Shown: positions 1 to 8,987, numbered from the stretch's first letter. The stretch: 64,000 bases of DNA from Georgfuchsia toluolica (GCF_907163265.1 NZ_CAJQUM010000001.1:124001-188000); one strand, 5' to 3'. Program-made: numbers and translations. Notes: generated by a model from the letters alone, not told the origin.

Positions 1-231
1 GCCCGCCGCGCCTGCTTGCGCCCCGCTTTCCTCTGCTAAGATCGAATGGTCGGGATAGGTGTCTCGAATGGTGGCGATGATTTCATCCTCCGCCGCGCGA
101 TCCACCTCGGTGACGTAATCGCTTTGTTGTTTGGTGCTGACCGTAAGCTGGCTGATGTCGCGGCTGGCGCGGCTGATGATCTTGCCCGCGTTGAGCGCGG
201 CTTTTTTGGCGATATTCAGGGTGGGATGCAT
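1..231 (-). CDS. suhB: Inositol-1-monophosphatase SuhB, N-terminal part
   Basis: The reverse strand from 231 reads an open frame of 77 codons that runs off the left edge. It begins [16 protein letters not shown] and continues with a [15 protein letters not shown] stretch and an E-E-SG motif, the first substrate- and metal-binding region of the inositol monophosphatase family. The family hydrolyses myo-inositol-1-phosphate with Mg2+; in proteobacteria SuhB also associates with ribosomal antitermination complexes. The gene is divergent from trmJ with about 65 bp between them, a common betaproteobacterial arrangement. The 3' two thirds, including the rest of the metal site, are outside the window. 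Confidence 0.88.
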   Translation of the reverse strand, partial: MHPTLNIAKKAALNAGKIISRASRDISQLTVSTKQQSDYVTEVDRAAEDEIIATIRDTYPDHSILAEESGAQAGAAG

Positions 232-296
232 GGGGAAGGGGGAAGCAAACTGCGCCGGGGTCGGCCGAGGCCCGAATTCTATATGAAGCCACTACT

Positions 297-1040
297 GTGA
301 TCCCACCTTTGCCGCTCGAGCGCATTCGCGTTGTGCTCTCCCATCCCAGTCATCCGGGCAATATCGGCGCAGCGGCGCGCGCCATGAAAACCATGGGCCT
401 GTCGCAACTGGTGCTGGTAAATCCACGCCGCTTTCCCGATCCACAGGCCGAAACGATGGCCGTTGGTGCTGATGACCTTCTGATCAATGCGCGAGTCGTC
501 GATACCCTCTCCGCAGCCTTGAGCGGCACTCTGTTCGCGACTGCCATTACCGCTCGCCGCCGCGAACTGGCGGTGGAGCCGCTGTGGGCGCGCGAGGCAG
601 CGGTGGAGCTGGTGAATGAGGCCGCCAGCGGCGATGTCGCACTCGTGTTTGGCAACGAGACTGCAGGGCTTTCCAACGACGAGGTGGCGCTATGTCGGCG
701 CTGGGCCTCGATTCCGGCCCAGTCCGGCTACAGCTCGCTCAACCTGGCGCAGGCGGTGCAGGTAATGTGCTACGAACTGCGCATGGCGGCGCTCGACCCA
801 GGTTCGCCGCCACCGATAGCCGATGCCGGCCAGCCAGCCAGTCATGACGATGTGGAGGGCTTGCTGGCGCATATCGAACGCACTGCCATCGAGACCGGCT
901 ATCTGAATCCGGCCCATCCCAAGCGCTTTCCGCTGCGTATGCGGCGCCTGCTGGCCCGTGCACGCATTGAGCAGGAGGAAATCAGCATGCTGCGCGGCAT
1001 GCTGACGGCCATTGCAAAACTGACGAAAAAGGTTGACTGA
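297..1040 (+). CDS. trmJ: tRNA (cytidine/uridine-2'-O-)-methyltransferase TrmJ
   Basis: This 247-residue protein is a SPOUT-class RNA methyltransferase. The N-terminus carries the typical strand plus the S-H-P-x-N/G-I-G-A-AARAM motif (about residues 14-29). VFGNE-T-AGLS (about 117-127) and the C-terminal knot segment NLAQAVQV (about 146-153) form the S-adenosylmethionine site. TrmJ 2'-O-methylates position 32 of several tRNAs. The start is GTG at 297; no earlier in-frame start is better supported. It lies divergent from suhB and upstream of cysE. The length is normal for the family. Nothing suggests damage or transfer. Confidence 0.93.
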   Translation: MIPPLPLERIRVVLSHPSHPGNIGAAARAMKTMGLSQLVLVNPRRFPDPQAETMAVGADDLLINARVVDTLSAALSGTLFATAITARRRELAVEPLWAREAAVELVNEAASGDVALVFGNETAGLSNDEVALCRRWASIPAQSGYSSLNLAQAVQVMCYELRMAALDPGSPPPIADAGQPASHDDVEGLLAHIERTAIETGYLNPAHPKRFPLRMRRLLARARIEQEEISMLRGMLTAIAKLTKKVD

Positions 1041-1091
1041 TATGCGTGGTTTTTTTACAGTCAAAGACCTTATTAATTGAGGGAAATATTT

Positions 1092-1844
1092 GTGTTCTCA
1101 CATTTGCGCGAAGATCTCGCCTGCGTATTCCAGCGTGACCCTGCTGCCCGTACCACTTGGGAGGTTATCACCTGCTATCCGGGTTTTCATGCGCTGACGC
1201 TGCACCGGTTCTCGCACTGGTTGTGGGGGTTGCGTTTGCGCTGGCTGGGGCGTTTTGTTTCGCATTTCACGCGCTGGCTTACCGGCATCGAGATACATCC
1301 CGGCGCGAGCATCGGTCACCGCGTGTTCATTGACCACGGCATGGGTGTGGTGATCGGTGAGACCGCCGTGATCGGCGACGACTGCACGCTCTACCATGGC
1401 GTCACGCTGGGCGGGACTTCCTGGAACAAGGGCAAGCGCCATCCCACGCTGCAACAAGGCGTTGTCATCGGTGCCGGGGCGAAGGTTCTTGGTCCGATTG
1501 TCATCGGCGCCGGTGCGAAAATAGGGTCAAATGCGGTAGTCGTCCGAGACGTAAAACCCGGCGCGACGGCTGTCGGCATTCCGGCCCGGGTGATCGAGTC
1601 GGTAAAGGATCAGGTTCGCGAGGACAAGGCGGAAAAACTCGGTTTCTCGGCTTATGCGGTCACCCGTAACGAGGACGACCCGCTGGCACAGGCTATTCAT
1701 GGCCTGCTGGATCATGCGGTCGAAACCGACCGCCGTATTGAACGTCTGCTGCACTACATCGAGCGTGCCGGCGTTTCGGTCGAGGATGATATGGCGACCG
1801 CAAACAAGTTCGATCCGAATTACCTCTCAAAAATAGTTGACTAA
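1092..1844 (+). CDS. cysE: Serine O-acetyltransferase
   Basis: CysE transfers acetyl from acetyl-CoA to L-serine, giving O-acetylserine for cysteine synthesis in the cytosol. The protein shows the N-terminal helical region ([14 protein letters not shown]), then hexapeptide repeats of a left-handed beta-helix from about residue 65, including [21 protein letters not shown] and YHGVTLGG with the catalytic His. I chose GTG 1092 because the purine-rich GAGGG at 1079-1083 sits 8 nt upstream and family members begin near this point; an in-frame TTG at 1077 is the alternative. Its 3' end overlaps an IscR-type site, so sulfur acquisition is placed directly before Fe-S assembly. About 250 residues is usual for this short SAT class. 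Confidence 0.92.
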   Translation: MFSHLREDLACVFQRDPAARTTWEVITCYPGFHALTLHRFSHWLWGLRLRWLGRFVSHFTRWLTGIEIHPGASIGHRVFIDHGMGVVIGETAVIGDDCTLYHGVTLGGTSWNKGKRHPTLQQGVVIGAGAKVLGPIVIGAGAKIGSNAVVVRDVKPGATAVGIPARVIESVKDQVREDKAEKLGFSAYAVTRNEDDPLAQAIHGLLDHAVETDRRIERLLHYIERAGVSVEDDMATANKFDPNYLSKIVD

Positions 1845-1857
1845 GTTAGTCGGGAAC
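1833..1857 (+). promoter_or_regulatory. IscR type 1 binding site upstream of iscR
   Basis: The bases ATAGTTGACTAAGTTAGTCG with the following GGAAC match the IscR type 1 pattern, with the GACT...AGTC inverted halves at 1839-1842 and 1848-1851. It overlaps the last codons of cysE and lies just upstream of a TATAAT box at 1867-1872. In known systems [2Fe-2S]-IscR binds such sites and represses its own operon. Placement and sequence fit autoregulation here; binding is inferred. Confidence 0.75.
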
Positions 1858-1866
1858 TTATACACT

Positions 1867-1872
1867 TATAAT
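1867..1872 (+). promoter_or_regulatory. -10 box of the isc operon promoter
   Basis: A perfect TATAAT lies 52 nt before the iscR start and immediately downstream of the IscR-type site. No strong -35 element is seen at 16-18 nt spacing, as expected for an activator- or repressor-tuned promoter. The -35 region would be covered by the IscR site. Confidence 0.55.
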
Positions 1873-1888
1873 CGTCCTATCAACTATG

Positions 1889-1906
1889 ACTCAGTTGTAA
1901 CTGAGT
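1889..1906 (+). promoter_or_regulatory. 8-bp-arm palindrome in the iscR 5' leader
   Basis: ACTCAGTT-GT-AACTGAGT is a perfect inverted repeat with 8-bp arms in the transcribed leader, ending 18 nt before the iscR ATG. It could be a second IscR (or related regulator) site, since iscR promoters often hold several. Because it lies downstream of the -10 box it could also act as an RNA hairpin near the ribosome binding site. Confidence 0.5.
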
Positions 1907-1924
1907 TACCAAGCGAGGTGTGCT

Positions 1925-2395
1925 ATGAGATTGACAACCAAAGGCCGTTTTGCCGTAAGTGCCATACTGGATCTGGCCATGCATCAACAAGAAGGCCCGG
2001 TGACGCTCGCCGGGATAAGCGAGCGGCAGCATATATCCCTATCCTATCTCGAACAATTGTTCGGCAAGCTGCGCCGCCACAATCTGGTGACCAGCGTGCG
2101 TGGTCCGGGTGGCGGTTATTGTCTGGGGCGCGAATCCGCAGAAATTTCGGTCAGCGATATCATTCGCGCCGTGGATGAGGTGCTCGGCTGTGATGAGGCC
2201 AATTGCCGCGAAGAATATGTCTGTATTACCCACAAGCTCTGGTCAAAATTGACCAATCACATGTACGAATACCTTGACAGTGTATCGCTGGCGGATCTGG
2301 TCAAGGAGCAGTATCCGGATGCCGTGACGGTGCTGCATGACCAGCGGCCGGCGCGCAGACCAGCCAAACGCAGCGAGGTAATGGCAGCCGCCTGA
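1925..2395 (+). CDS. iscR: Fe-S cluster assembly transcription factor IscR
   Basis: IscR is a winged-helix Rrf2-family regulator that senses Fe-S status. The N-terminal MRLTTKGRFAVSA and the recognition segment SLSYLEQLFGKLRR (about 39-52) with VRGPGGGY (about 58-65) are typical. The [2Fe-2S] ligands are Cys89, Cys94, Cys100 and probably His103. The first two Cys are four residues apart here, whereas E. coli IscR has five between them. The ATG at 1925 follows AGCGAGGTGT, a usable ribosome site. It heads the operon that runs to iscX and probably tatD, and is likely autoregulated through the upstream sites. Confidence 0.95.
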   Translation: MRLTTKGRFAVSAILDLAMHQQEGPVTLAGISERQHISLSYLEQLFGKLRRHNLVTSVRGPGGGYCLGRESAEISVSDIIRAVDEVLGCDEANCREEYVCITHKLWSKLTNHMYEYLDSVSLADLVKEQYPDAVTVLHDQRPARRPAKRSEVMAAA

Positions 2396-2399
2396 AATC

Positions 2400-3557
2400 A
2401 TGTTCGCTCCGGTCTATCTCGATCACAACGCGACAACGCCCGTACACCCCAGGGTGCTCGACGCCATGTTGCCGTGGTTTTCCGAGCGCCCCGGCAATGC
2501 ATCGAGCCGCCACGAGTATGGCCGTGCCGCGCGCAAGGCGCTCGACGAGGCACGGCAGCGCGTCGCGACCGCGGCGGGTGCGCATCCAACGGAAGTGGTA
2601 TTCACCAGCGGTGGTTCCGAAGCCAGCAATCTCTTCATCAAGGGCGCCGCGGCCTGCTTCAAACCCGGTTTGATCGCGGTGTCTTCGGTGGAGCATCCCA
2701 GTGTGCGCGAACCCGCTCTGGCGCTTGGCCGGCAAGGGTGGAAGGTGCATCAGATCGCTGTCGACGCAGAGGGACGCGTCCGCCGCGACGATTATGCCCA
2801 GATGCTGCGGGACCAGCCGCTGTTGATTTCGGTCATGCTGGCCAACAACGAGACCGGCGTAGTGCAGGATGTCGCCGATCTCGCGGCGCAGGCAATGATG
2901 ACGCATGCATGGTTTCACAGCGATGCGGTACAGGCCTTCGGCAAGATGCCGGTGAACTTCCGCGATCTGAATGAGCATGGCGTGCATGCACTGACGATTT
3001 CTTCGCACAAGATTCGCGGTCCAAAGGGCGCCGCAGCGCTGATTCTCGACAAGCACGTCGAGTTGCGGCCGCTGATCTCGGGCGGGGGCCACGAACGCGG
3101 CCTGCGCTCGGGCACCGAGAATGTGCCCGCCATCGTTGGTTTCGGCATGGCATGCGAAATCGCGGTGCAGGACATTGAATTGAAAGCGGCACGCTTGCGT
3201 GCCCTGCGCGATGAACTCGAAGCTGGTCTTTTTGCGCAGGGCGCCACCATTTTTTCGCAAGCTGCGGAACGCCTGCCGAATACGACTTATTTTGCGTTCA
3301 GCGACATCGATGGCGACACGCTGGTGGGCAAGCTCGATCGTGCCGGCTTTGCCATCGCAAGCGGGGCAGCCTGCTCCAGCGCCAATCCGGAGCCATCGCA
3401 TGTCCTGCTGGCGATGCAGGTCGCGCCGGAACTGGCGCGTGGCGCGGTACGCGTGAGTCTGGGAGCGGACACGACAGCAGCACAGGTGCGTGGCTTCCTG
3501 GCGGCGCTGCAACATACCCTTTTTCAATTGAAACGACTGACAGCCGTGGCTGTCTGA
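2400..3557 (+). CDS. Cysteine desulfurase, first IscS-like paralogue
   Basis: This 385-residue class V PLP enzyme is of the NifS/IscS family and should convert cysteine to alanine, holding the sulfur as persulfide. Visible features are YLDHNATTP at the start, the His of SVEHP (99), the Schiff-base Lys204 in SSHKIRGPKG and the catalytic Cys325 in GAACSSANPEPS. It starts 4 nt after iscR and lies 17 nt before iscS. Unlike the next gene it lacks the C-terminal tail with the SPLW...DLNSV...WAAH motif that docks IscU in IscS; it ends QLKRLTAVAV. It may therefore serve another sulfur acceptor. Tandem desulfurases in isc operons are known in some betaproteobacteria. Confidence 0.9.
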   Translation: MFAPVYLDHNATTPVHPRVLDAMLPWFSERPGNASSRHEYGRAARKALDEARQRVATAAGAHPTEVVFTSGGSEASNLFIKGAAACFKPGLIAVSSVEHPSVREPALALGRQGWKVHQIAVDAEGRVRRDDYAQMLRDQPLLISVMLANNETGVVQDVADLAAQAMMTHAWFHSDAVQAFGKMPVNFRDLNEHGVHALTISSHKIRGPKGAAALILDKHVELRPLISGGGHERGLRSGTENVPAIVGFGMACEIAVQDIELKAARLRALRDELEAGLFAQGATIFSQAAERLPNTTYFAFSDIDGDTLVGKLDRAGFAIASGAACSSANPEPSHVLLAMQVAPELARGAVRVSLGADTTAAQVRGFLAALQHTLFQLKRLTAVAV

Positions 3558-3574
3558 TGCAACAGGAGACATAG

Positions 3575-4789
3575 ATGCTCAAGTTCCCGATCTATCTCGA
3601 CTATTCCGCGACGACTCCGGTCGACCCGCGGGTGGCCGCAAAGATGATTCCTTATTTGACCGAACATTTCGGCAATCCTGCTTCGCGTTCCCATTCCTAC
3701 GGCTGGGAGGCGGAGAAGGCAGTGGAAGAGGCGCGCGAACAGGTCGCGGCGCTGGTTGGTGCGGATGCAAAGGACATTATCTGGACATCGGGCGCTACCG
3801 AGTCGAACAATCTTGCCATCAAGGGTGCGGCGAATTTCTACGGTCCGAGCAAGGGCAAGCACATCATCACCGTGTCCACCGAGCACAAGGCAGTGCTGGA
3901 TACGGTGAAGGAACTCGAACGCAAGGGCTTCGAGGCGACTTATCTCGAACCGCAGGAAAACGGCCTGATTACGGTTGAACAGTTCCAGCAGGCACTGCGT
4001 CCCGACACTGTGCTCGCCTCGGTGATGGCGGTGAACAATGAGATCGGCGTGATCCAGCCGTTTGCCGAACTGGGTGAAATCTGCCGCGAGAAAGGCGTCA
4101 TTTTCCACGTCGATGCGGCGCAGGCTACCGGCAAGATGCCGATCGACCTCAAGACCTTGAAGGTGGACCTGATGTCCTTCTCTGCGCACAAAACCTATGG
4201 TCCCAAGGGTATCGGCGCTCTGTATGTGCGGAGAAAGCCCAGAATCAGACTCGAAGCGCAGATGCACGGCGGCGGTCATGAGCGCGGCCTGCGTTCGGGT
4301 ACGCTGGCCACGCACCAGATTGTCGGCATGGGCGAAGCCTTCCGCCTTGCGCGTGAGGAAATGGCGATCGAAAACGAGCGCATCCGCATGCTGCGTGACA
4401 AGCTGTTGAGCGGCCTGCTGGATATTGAGGAAACCTATGTCAATGGCGACCTTGAACAGCGCGTGCCGCACAACCTCAATATCAGCTTCAACTTCGTCGA
4501 GGGCGAATCGCTGATCATGGCGATCAAGGATATTGCCGTGTCGTCGGGGTCGGCCTGCACCTCGGCTTCGCTCGAACCCTCGTATGTGTTGCGCGCGCTG
4601 GGTCGTTCCGACGAACTGGCGCACAGTTCTATCCGCTTTACCATCGGCCGCTTCACGACGGAGGAAGAGATCGACTACGCGGTCAAGCTGTTACACGCCA
4701 AGCTGAACAAACTGCGCGAATTGTCGCCGTTGTGGGAAATGTTCAAGGACGGCGTCGACTTGAATTCAGTGCAGTGGGCAGCACATTGA
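3575..4789 (+). CDS. iscS: Cysteine desulfurase IscS
   Basis: This 404-residue protein has the length and residue numbering of E. coli IscS: PLP Lys206 in FSAHKTYGP and persulfide Cys328 in [14 protein letters not shown]. The C-terminus [18 protein letters not shown] matches the IscU-interacting tail. It supplies sulfane sulfur to IscU and, in other bacteria, to tRNA thiolation proteins. The ATG at 3575 follows CAGGAGA with good spacing. It is followed by a 113-bp spacer with strong inverted repeats before iscU, so expression of the downstream genes may be uncoupled. Confidence 0.95.
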   Translation: MLKFPIYLDYSATTPVDPRVAAKMIPYLTEHFGNPASRSHSYGWEAEKAVEEAREQVAALVGADAKDIIWTSGATESNNLAIKGAANFYGPSKGKHIITVSTEHKAVLDTVKELERKGFEATYLEPQENGLITVEQFQQALRPDTVLASVMAVNNEIGVIQPFAELGEICREKGVIFHVDAAQATGKMPIDLKTLKVDLMSFSAHKTYGPKGIGALYVRRKPRIRLEAQMHGGGHERGLRSGTLATHQIVGMGEAFRLAREEMAIENERIRMLRDKLLSGLLDIEETYVNGDLEQRVPHNLNISFNFVEGESLIMAIKDIAVSSGSACTSASLEPSYVLRALGRSDELAHSSIRFTIGRFTTEEEIDYAVKLLHAKLNKLRELSPLWEMFKDGVDLNSVQWAAH

Positions 4790-4798
4790 TTATTCAGT

Positions 4799-4885
4799 GA
4801 GGAGTGAGGAGATGGGAGTGAGAAGTAAACCCTGCCGCGCGCAGCGCACTGATGTCGACTCCTCTCTCATCACTCCTTGCTCCTC
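4799..4885 (+). repeat. Long imperfect inverted repeat between iscS and iscU
   Basis: GAGGAGTGAGGAG-type sequence at 4799-4826 is complementary, with a few mismatches, to CTCC-rich sequence at 4857-4885. The about 30-nt loop itself contains CTGC...GCAG. In RNA this would make a long hairpin a few bases before the AAGGAGA ribosome site of iscU. It may set mRNA processing or stability between the desulfurase and scaffold parts. No T-tract follows, so it is not a classical terminator. Confidence 0.6.
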
Positions 4886-4902
4886 CCTTTAAGGAGACAA
4901 AC

Positions 4903-5286
4903 ATGTCTTACAGTACAAAAGTCATTGATCACTACGAGAATCCGCGCAATGTCGGTTCCTTTGCCAAGGATGAAGATGGCGTTGCCACCGGCATGGTCGG
5001 CGCGCCGGCTTGCGGCGATGTAATGAAGCTGCAGATCAAGGTTGGCAAGGACGGCATTATTGAGGATGCCAAATTCAAGACTTACGGCTGCGGTTCGGCG
5101 ATCGCTTCGTCGTCGCTGGTCACCGAGTGGGTCAAGGGCAAGACCGTCGATCAGGCGCTCGACATCAAGAATACCCAGATCGCGGAAGAACTCGCCTTGC
5201 CGCCGGTGAAGATTCATTGTTCCATTCTTGCCGAGGATGCGATCAAGGCGGCTGTTGCCGATTACAAAAAGAGGCAGACCAAATAA
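4903..5286 (+). CDS. iscU: Fe-S cluster scaffold IscU
   Basis: IscU is the scaffold on which [2Fe-2S] clusters are built with sulfur from IscS. The 127-residue protein has the three ligand cysteines (Cys37 in ACGDVM, Cys63 in GCGSA, Cys106 in HCSIL), Asp39, and the LPPVK motif recognised by HscA. I chose the ATG at 4903 rather than an in-frame upstream start because [18 protein letters not shown] is the family N-terminus and AAGGAGA lies 5 nt before it. Its stop overlaps the iscA start (TAATG). Confidence 0.97.
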   Translation: MSYSTKVIDHYENPRNVGSFAKDEDGVATGMVGAPACGDVMKLQIKVGKDGIIEDAKFKTYGCGSAIASSSLVTEWVKGKTVDQALDIKNTQIAEELALPPVKIHCSILAEDAIKAAVADYKKRQTK

Positions 5287-5606
5287 TGATTACATTGACC
5301 GAACAGGCGGCCAGTCATGTCTCGAAATTCATTGCCAAGCGCGGCAAGGGGATCGGCCTGCGCCTCGGCGTCAAAACCTCAGGCTGCTCCGGCATGGCTT
5401 ACAAGCTTGAATTCGCCGACGATGCAAATCCCGAGGATATCGTGTACGAAAGTCATGGCCTCAAGGTGTTGATTGATCCGAAGAGCCTGCCTTATCTGGA
5501 TGGCACCGAGCTCGATTACACCAAGGAAGGTTTGAAGGAAGGCTTCAAGTTCAATAATCCGAACGTCCAGGATGCGTGCGGCTGCGGCGAGAGCTTCAAG
5601 GTCTGA
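5286..5606 (+). CDS. iscA: Fe-S cluster assembly protein IscA
   Basis: This 106-residue A-type carrier protein binds Fe or a cluster and delivers it to target proteins. The three conserved cysteines are in SGCSGM (about 35) and CGCGESF (about 99 and 101). The start ATG overlaps the iscU stop codon by one base, a sign of translational coupling. The Met at 5286 gives [12 protein letters not shown], which matches the family N-terminus. Confidence 0.96.
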   Translation: MITLTEQAASHVSKFIAKRGKGIGLRLGVKTSGCSGMAYKLEFADDANPEDIVYESHGLKVLIDPKSLPYLDGTELDYTKEGLKEGFKFNNPNVQDACGCGESFKV

Positions 5607-5607
5607 G

Positions 5608-6138
5608 ATGACAGGCGCGGCTCAGGATTATTTCGTGCTGTTTGAACTGCCGCGCCGGTTTGCGATTGATGGCAGCGAACTGGAACGCCGCTATCGTGAG
5701 TTGCAGTCGAAAGTGCATCCTGACAAGCATGCACATCTTGGTGATAGCGAGCGGCGTCTTGCCATGGAGTGGGCAACAGAGGCGAACGCGGCATTCAAGA
5801 CGCTCAAAGATCCTTTGCAGCGCGCTGTTTATCTGCTGCATCTCGCCGGTCAGGATGTAGCGTTTGAAAACAATACGTCGATGCCGTCGGGCTTTTTGAT
5901 CGAACAGATGGAACTGCGCGAAGCAGTTGCCGATGCGCGTGCTGCAGGAGAAGAATCAGCCCTGGAAAGATTGCGCGCCGATCTCAAGTCGCGCATGACA
6001 GCGCAGTATGCGTCCCTTGGCACGATGCTGGATGAGCACAAGGATTACGCTGCCGCTGCCGACATGGCACGGCGCTTGATGTTTCAGGAAAAACTTTTGC
6101 AGGAAATCGACGATGCTCAGGAAGCTATCGAGGCATAA
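5608..6138 (+). CDS. hscB: Co-chaperone HscB (J-type)
   Basis: HscB is the J-domain partner of HscA and presents holo-IscU to it. The 176-residue protein begins MTGAAQDYFVLFELP. It carries the J-domain HPD motif in KVHPDKH (about residues 35-40) and the C-terminal helical IscU-binding region. The ATG at 5608 lies one base after the iscA stop. An upstream in-frame start inside iscA is not family-like and is rejected. The length is close to the E. coli protein. Confidence 0.95.
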   Translation: MTGAAQDYFVLFELPRRFAIDGSELERRYRELQSKVHPDKHAHLGDSERRLAMEWATEANAAFKTLKDPLQRAVYLLHLAGQDVAFENNTSMPSGFLIEQMELREAVADARAAGEESALERLRADLKSRMTAQYASLGTMLDEHKDYAAAADMARRLMFQEKLLQEIDDAQEAIEA

Positions 6139-6177
6139 GCAATTCGGCCACTGAGTGGCTTTATTCAAAAAACAACA

Positions 6178-8043
6178 ATGGCACTATTGCAAATTTCAGA
6201 GCCGGGTGAATCGGCAGATCCACATCAGCATCGCCTCGCGGTCGGTATTGATCTCGGTACGACCAACTCCCTGGTGGCCACCGTGCGCAGTGGCGTGGCC
6301 GCCGTGCTTAACGACAAACAGGGCCGCTCCTTGCTGCCTTCCGTAGTGCGCTACGGTGCCGAAGGCAAAATTGATGTGGGCTACGAGGCGCAGGCGAGGC
6401 AATCGCTCGACCCGAAGAACACCATCGTTTCGGTCAAGCGCTTCATGGGACGCGGGCGCCGCGATATCGCCCATGTCGAATCCATGCCCTATGATTTCAT
6501 CGACAGCGAGGGCATGGTCAAGCTGCGCACGGCGCAGGGCATCAAGAGTCCGGTCGAGGTGTCGGCCGACATCCTGCGCGTGTTGCGCCAGCGTGGCGAA
6601 GAGTCGCTGGGCGGCGAATTGACTGGGGCAGTGATTACGGTACCGGCCTATTTCGATGATGCGCAACGGCAGGCGACCAAGGATGCGGCGCGACTGGCCG
6701 GGATCAATGTCCTGCGCCTGCTTAACGAGCCGACCGCGGCGGCGATTGCCTACGGTCTCGATAATAGCTCCGAAGGCATCTACGCCGTGTTCGATCTCGG
6801 CGGCGGCACCTTCGACATTTCCATTCTCAAACTTTCCAAGGGCGTGTTCGAAGTGCTCGCCACTGGCGGCGATTCGGCCCTGGGCGGCGATGATTTCGAC
6901 CAGCGCGTGTTCTGCTGGATTATCGAAGAGGCAAAGCTGGCGCCGCTCTCGGCACAGGATGCGCGCTTGCTGCTGACGCGTGCCTGCGAGGCCAAGGAAT
7001 ATCTCACTTATCATGGCGAAGTGCCGATTACCTTGAGACTCGGTAGCGGCGAATATGTGGACCAGAAAATTACCACGGAAGTCTTTAGCTCCATCACGCA
7101 AACACTTATTGAAAAGACATTGAAGCCGACGAAGAAAGCGCTGCGCGATGCCGGCCTCTCGGTAGATCAGGTGAATGGCGTGGTGATGGTCGGCGGCGCG
7201 ACGCGCATGCCGCAAATCCAGCACGCCGTGGGCGAGTTCTTCAAGCAGGAGCCGCTCAACAATCTCGACCCGGACAAGGTGGTGGCCCTCGGCGCCGCGA
7301 TCCAGGCCAACCTGCTGGCCGGCAACCGCAGTGCCGATGATGACTGGCTACTGCTCGACGTGATTCCGCTCAGCCTCGGCATCGAAACCATGGGCGGCCT
7401 GGTCGAGAAATTGATTCCGCGCAACTCAACGATTCCGGTGGCGCGGGCGCAGGAATTCACCACTTTCAAGGACGGCCAGACCGCAATGGCGATCCATGTC
7501 GTGCAGGGCGAACGCGAACTGGTCTCGGACTGCCGTTCGCTGGCGCGCTTCGAATTGCGCGGCATTCCGTCCATGGTCGCCGGCGCGGCACGCATCCGCG
7601 TGACCTTCCAGGTAGACGCCGACGGGCTGCTGTCGGTCTCTGCACGCGAGCAGACCACGGGCGTCGAAGCGCACGTCGAAGTGAAGCCTTCCTACGGCCT
7701 TTCCGATGGCGAGATTGCCAACATGCTCAAGGACAGCATCAGCCACGCGGCGGACGATGCTTCGTTACGCGCGCTGCGTGAAAAGCAGGTCGAGGCACGC
7801 CGCTTGATTGAAGCGACGACTTCAGCGCTCAAGGAAGACGCCGAATTGCTTAGCGCCGGTGAACGCGCAAGAATCGATAGCAATATCCAGACGCTGGAAG
7901 CCAGCATCAAGGAAGATGACAGCCGTGCGCTGTCGGTGGCGATGGATGCCCTGATCGCCAGCACCGAGTCGTACGCTGCTCGCCGCATGAACTACAGCGT
8001 AAAGAAAGCACTCGCCGGCAAAACAATCAAGGAATTGGGTTAA
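6178..8043 (+). CDS. hscA: Fe-S assembly chaperone HscA (Hsp70 class)
   Basis: This 621-residue Hsp70-type ATPase drives cluster release from IscU. The nucleotide-binding domain holds [10 protein letters not shown] (about 22-31), [11 protein letters not shown] (about 202-212) and [11 protein letters not shown] (about 338-348). The substrate domain follows from about 390 and a helical lid ends the protein. The gene lies 39 nt after hscB. It shares only the ATPase motifs with DnaK; the isc context and short C-terminus identify HscA. The stop codon begins a repeat element (8041-8197). Confidence 0.95.
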   Translation: MALLQISEPGESADPHQHRLAVGIDLGTTNSLVATVRSGVAAVLNDKQGRSLLPSVVRYGAEGKIDVGYEAQARQSLDPKNTIVSVKRFMGRGRRDIAHVESMPYDFIDSEGMVKLRTAQGIKSPVEVSADILRVLRQRGEESLGGELTGAVITVPAYFDDAQRQATKDAARLAGINVLRLLNEPTAAAIAYGLDNSSEGIYAVFDLGGGTFDISILKLSKGVFEVLATGGDSALGGDDFDQRVFCWIIEEAKLAPLSAQDARLLLTRACEAKEYLTYHGEVPITLRLGSGEYVDQKITTEVFSSITQTLIEKTLKPTKKALRDAGLSVDQVNGVVMVGGATRMPQIQHAVGEFFKQEPLNNLDPDKVVALGAAIQANLLAGNRSADDDWLLLDVIPLSLGIETMGGLVEKLIPRNSTIPVARAQEFTTFKDGQTAMAIHVVQGERELVSDCRSLARFELRGIPSMVAGAARIRVTFQVDADGLLSVSAREQTTGVEAHVEVKPSYGLSDGEIANMLKDSISHAADDASLRALREKQVEARRLIEATTSALKEDAELLSAGERARIDSNIQTLEASIKEDDSRALSVAMDALIASTESYAARRMNYSVKKALAGKTIKELG

Positions 8044-8197
8044 CGCGCATGCAATGTTGCTGCACCACTGATGATAAAAGAGCGCAAAGGCCAATTGAAC
8101 GCCCCCCACCCCCATCCCCCGCCCCGGGGCGGGGCTACCAATCAGCTCGTTACGCTCGGCTAATACAAATCGCTTCACTTTACGTTCTTTCACGCTA
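8041..8197. repeat. Dispersed repeat, copy A, between hscA and fdx
   Basis: From TAACGCGCAT at the hscA stop codon to the CACGCTAATG before fdx, this spacer aligns along its length with the spacer after clpX (30298-30452). Shared blocks are TAACGCGCAT, AATTGAACG, a C-rich run, a GC palindrome of 9-bp arms at 8117-8134, GGGGCT-CCAAT, GCTCGTT-CGCTCG and TTCACG-TAAT. It has no coding potential. It probably belongs to a genome-wide intergenic repeat family. Confidence 0.75.
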
Positions 8198-8542
8198 ATG
8201 ACTCAGGTAATCGTTCTGCCACATCCCGAAATCTGCCCCGATGGCGCTGTCATTGATGTGCCGCCGGATCAGTCCCTTTGCTATGCACTGCTGCAAAACG
8301 ACATCCCGATCGAGCATGCCTGTGAAATGTCCTGCGCCTGCACCACCTGCCATGTCATTGTGCGCGAGGGCTTTGCATCGCTCGACCCCTCGGAGGAAGA
8401 CGAGGACGACCTGCTTGACAAAGCCTGGGGTCTGGAACCGAATTCCCGCTTGTCCTGCCAGACTTATGTCAAGGACACGCCGCTGGTGATCGAGATTCCG
8501 AAATACACCATCAATCAGGTCAAGGAAGGAGGAAAGAAATGA
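8198..8542 (+). CDS. fdx: ISC-type [2Fe-2S] ferredoxin
   Basis: This 114-residue adrenodoxin-type ferredoxin supplies electrons for cluster assembly. Cluster ligands Cys42, Cys48, Cys51 and Cys87 have the family spacing (C-x5-C-x2-C, then C), visible in CEMSCACTTC and LSCQTY. An acidic patch EEDEDD follows at about 66-71, a likely partner-binding surface. The start ATG at 8198 matches the usual N-terminus. It is separated from hscA by the repeat element, so it may need its own ribosome loading. Confidence 0.95.
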   Translation: MTQVIVLPHPEICPDGAVIDVPPDQSLCYALLQNDIPIEHACEMSCACTTCHVIVREGFASLDPSEEDEDDLLDKAWGLEPNSRLSCQTYVKDTPLVIEIPKYTINQVKEGGKK

Positions 8543-8720
8543 TCTTTCCCCCTTCCTTGAGGGAAGCACAAGCGCTTCCCTCAGGAAAATTGATGGACCC
8601 ACCCCCTTCCCCCGCCCCAAGGGCGGGGGCAACTAGTCACCTCCCCCTCGCGGAGGGGAAGGCAGGGTGGGGGAGCATATATTTCCACGCTTGTGCGGAC
8701 GGCCCTGCGGAGGCGGCAAA
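8543..8720. repeat. Hairpin-rich spacer between fdx and iscX
   Basis: No gene is seen. At 8551-8587 a hairpin forms between CCTTCCTTGAGGGAAGC and GCTTCCCTCAGGAA. Further on is a CCCCGCCC-AA-GGGCGGGG palindrome like the core of the repeats at 8041 and 30298, then CTCCCCCTC/GAGGGG and a GGGTGGGGG run. It looks like a third, rearranged member of the same family. The iscX ribosome site GCGGAGG (8707-8713) follows. Confidence 0.55.
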
Positions 8721-8915
8721 ATGAAATGGACCGATACGCTCGATATTGCGATTGCATTGATCGATGCGCATCCCGACATTGACCCGACGAAAATCAATTT
8801 CGTCGACCTGATGCGCTGGGTGGTTGCGTTGCCCGGTTTCGAGGACAACGACAAGCACTGCGGCGAAAAAATCCTCGAAGCCATACAAATGGCATGGATC
8901 GAGGAAGTCGAATAA
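8721..8915 (+). CDS. iscX: Fe-S assembly accessory protein IscX
   Basis: This acidic 64-residue protein (MKWTDTLDIAIALIDAHPDI) is IscX/YfhJ, which binds IscS and iron and tunes cluster assembly rate. The conserved D-P-x-x-I-x-FVDLM-RWV and C-G-E-K-ILEAIQ-W segments are present. The ATG at 8721 follows GGAGG with a 7-8 nt gap; a longer in-frame reading from 8667 would run through repeat sequence and is not supported. Confidence 0.93.
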   Translation: MKWTDTLDIAIALIDAHPDIDPTKINFVDLMRWVVALPGFEDNDKHCGEKILEAIQMAWIEEVE

Positions 8916-8987
8916 AGATTCAAGATGCAAGAGGAAAGGTTCAAGCAACACCCTTGTGCCTTGAACCCTGAGTCTTGGCCCTGAATC

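Noticed and set aside
46-300. Forward ORF of 84 codons at the left edge
   Set aside because: It is the antisense of the suhB start, which has clear inositol monophosphatase motifs on the other strand.
2301-3572. 423-codon reverse ORF across the first desulfurase
   Set aside because: It has no family features and is antisense to a gene with all class V aminotransferase motifs; long reverse frames are common in GC-rich coding DNA.
8100-8140. GC palindrome after hscA as a terminator
   Set aside because: No T-tract follows, and fdx and iscX continue the operon; it is better explained as part of the dispersed repeat.
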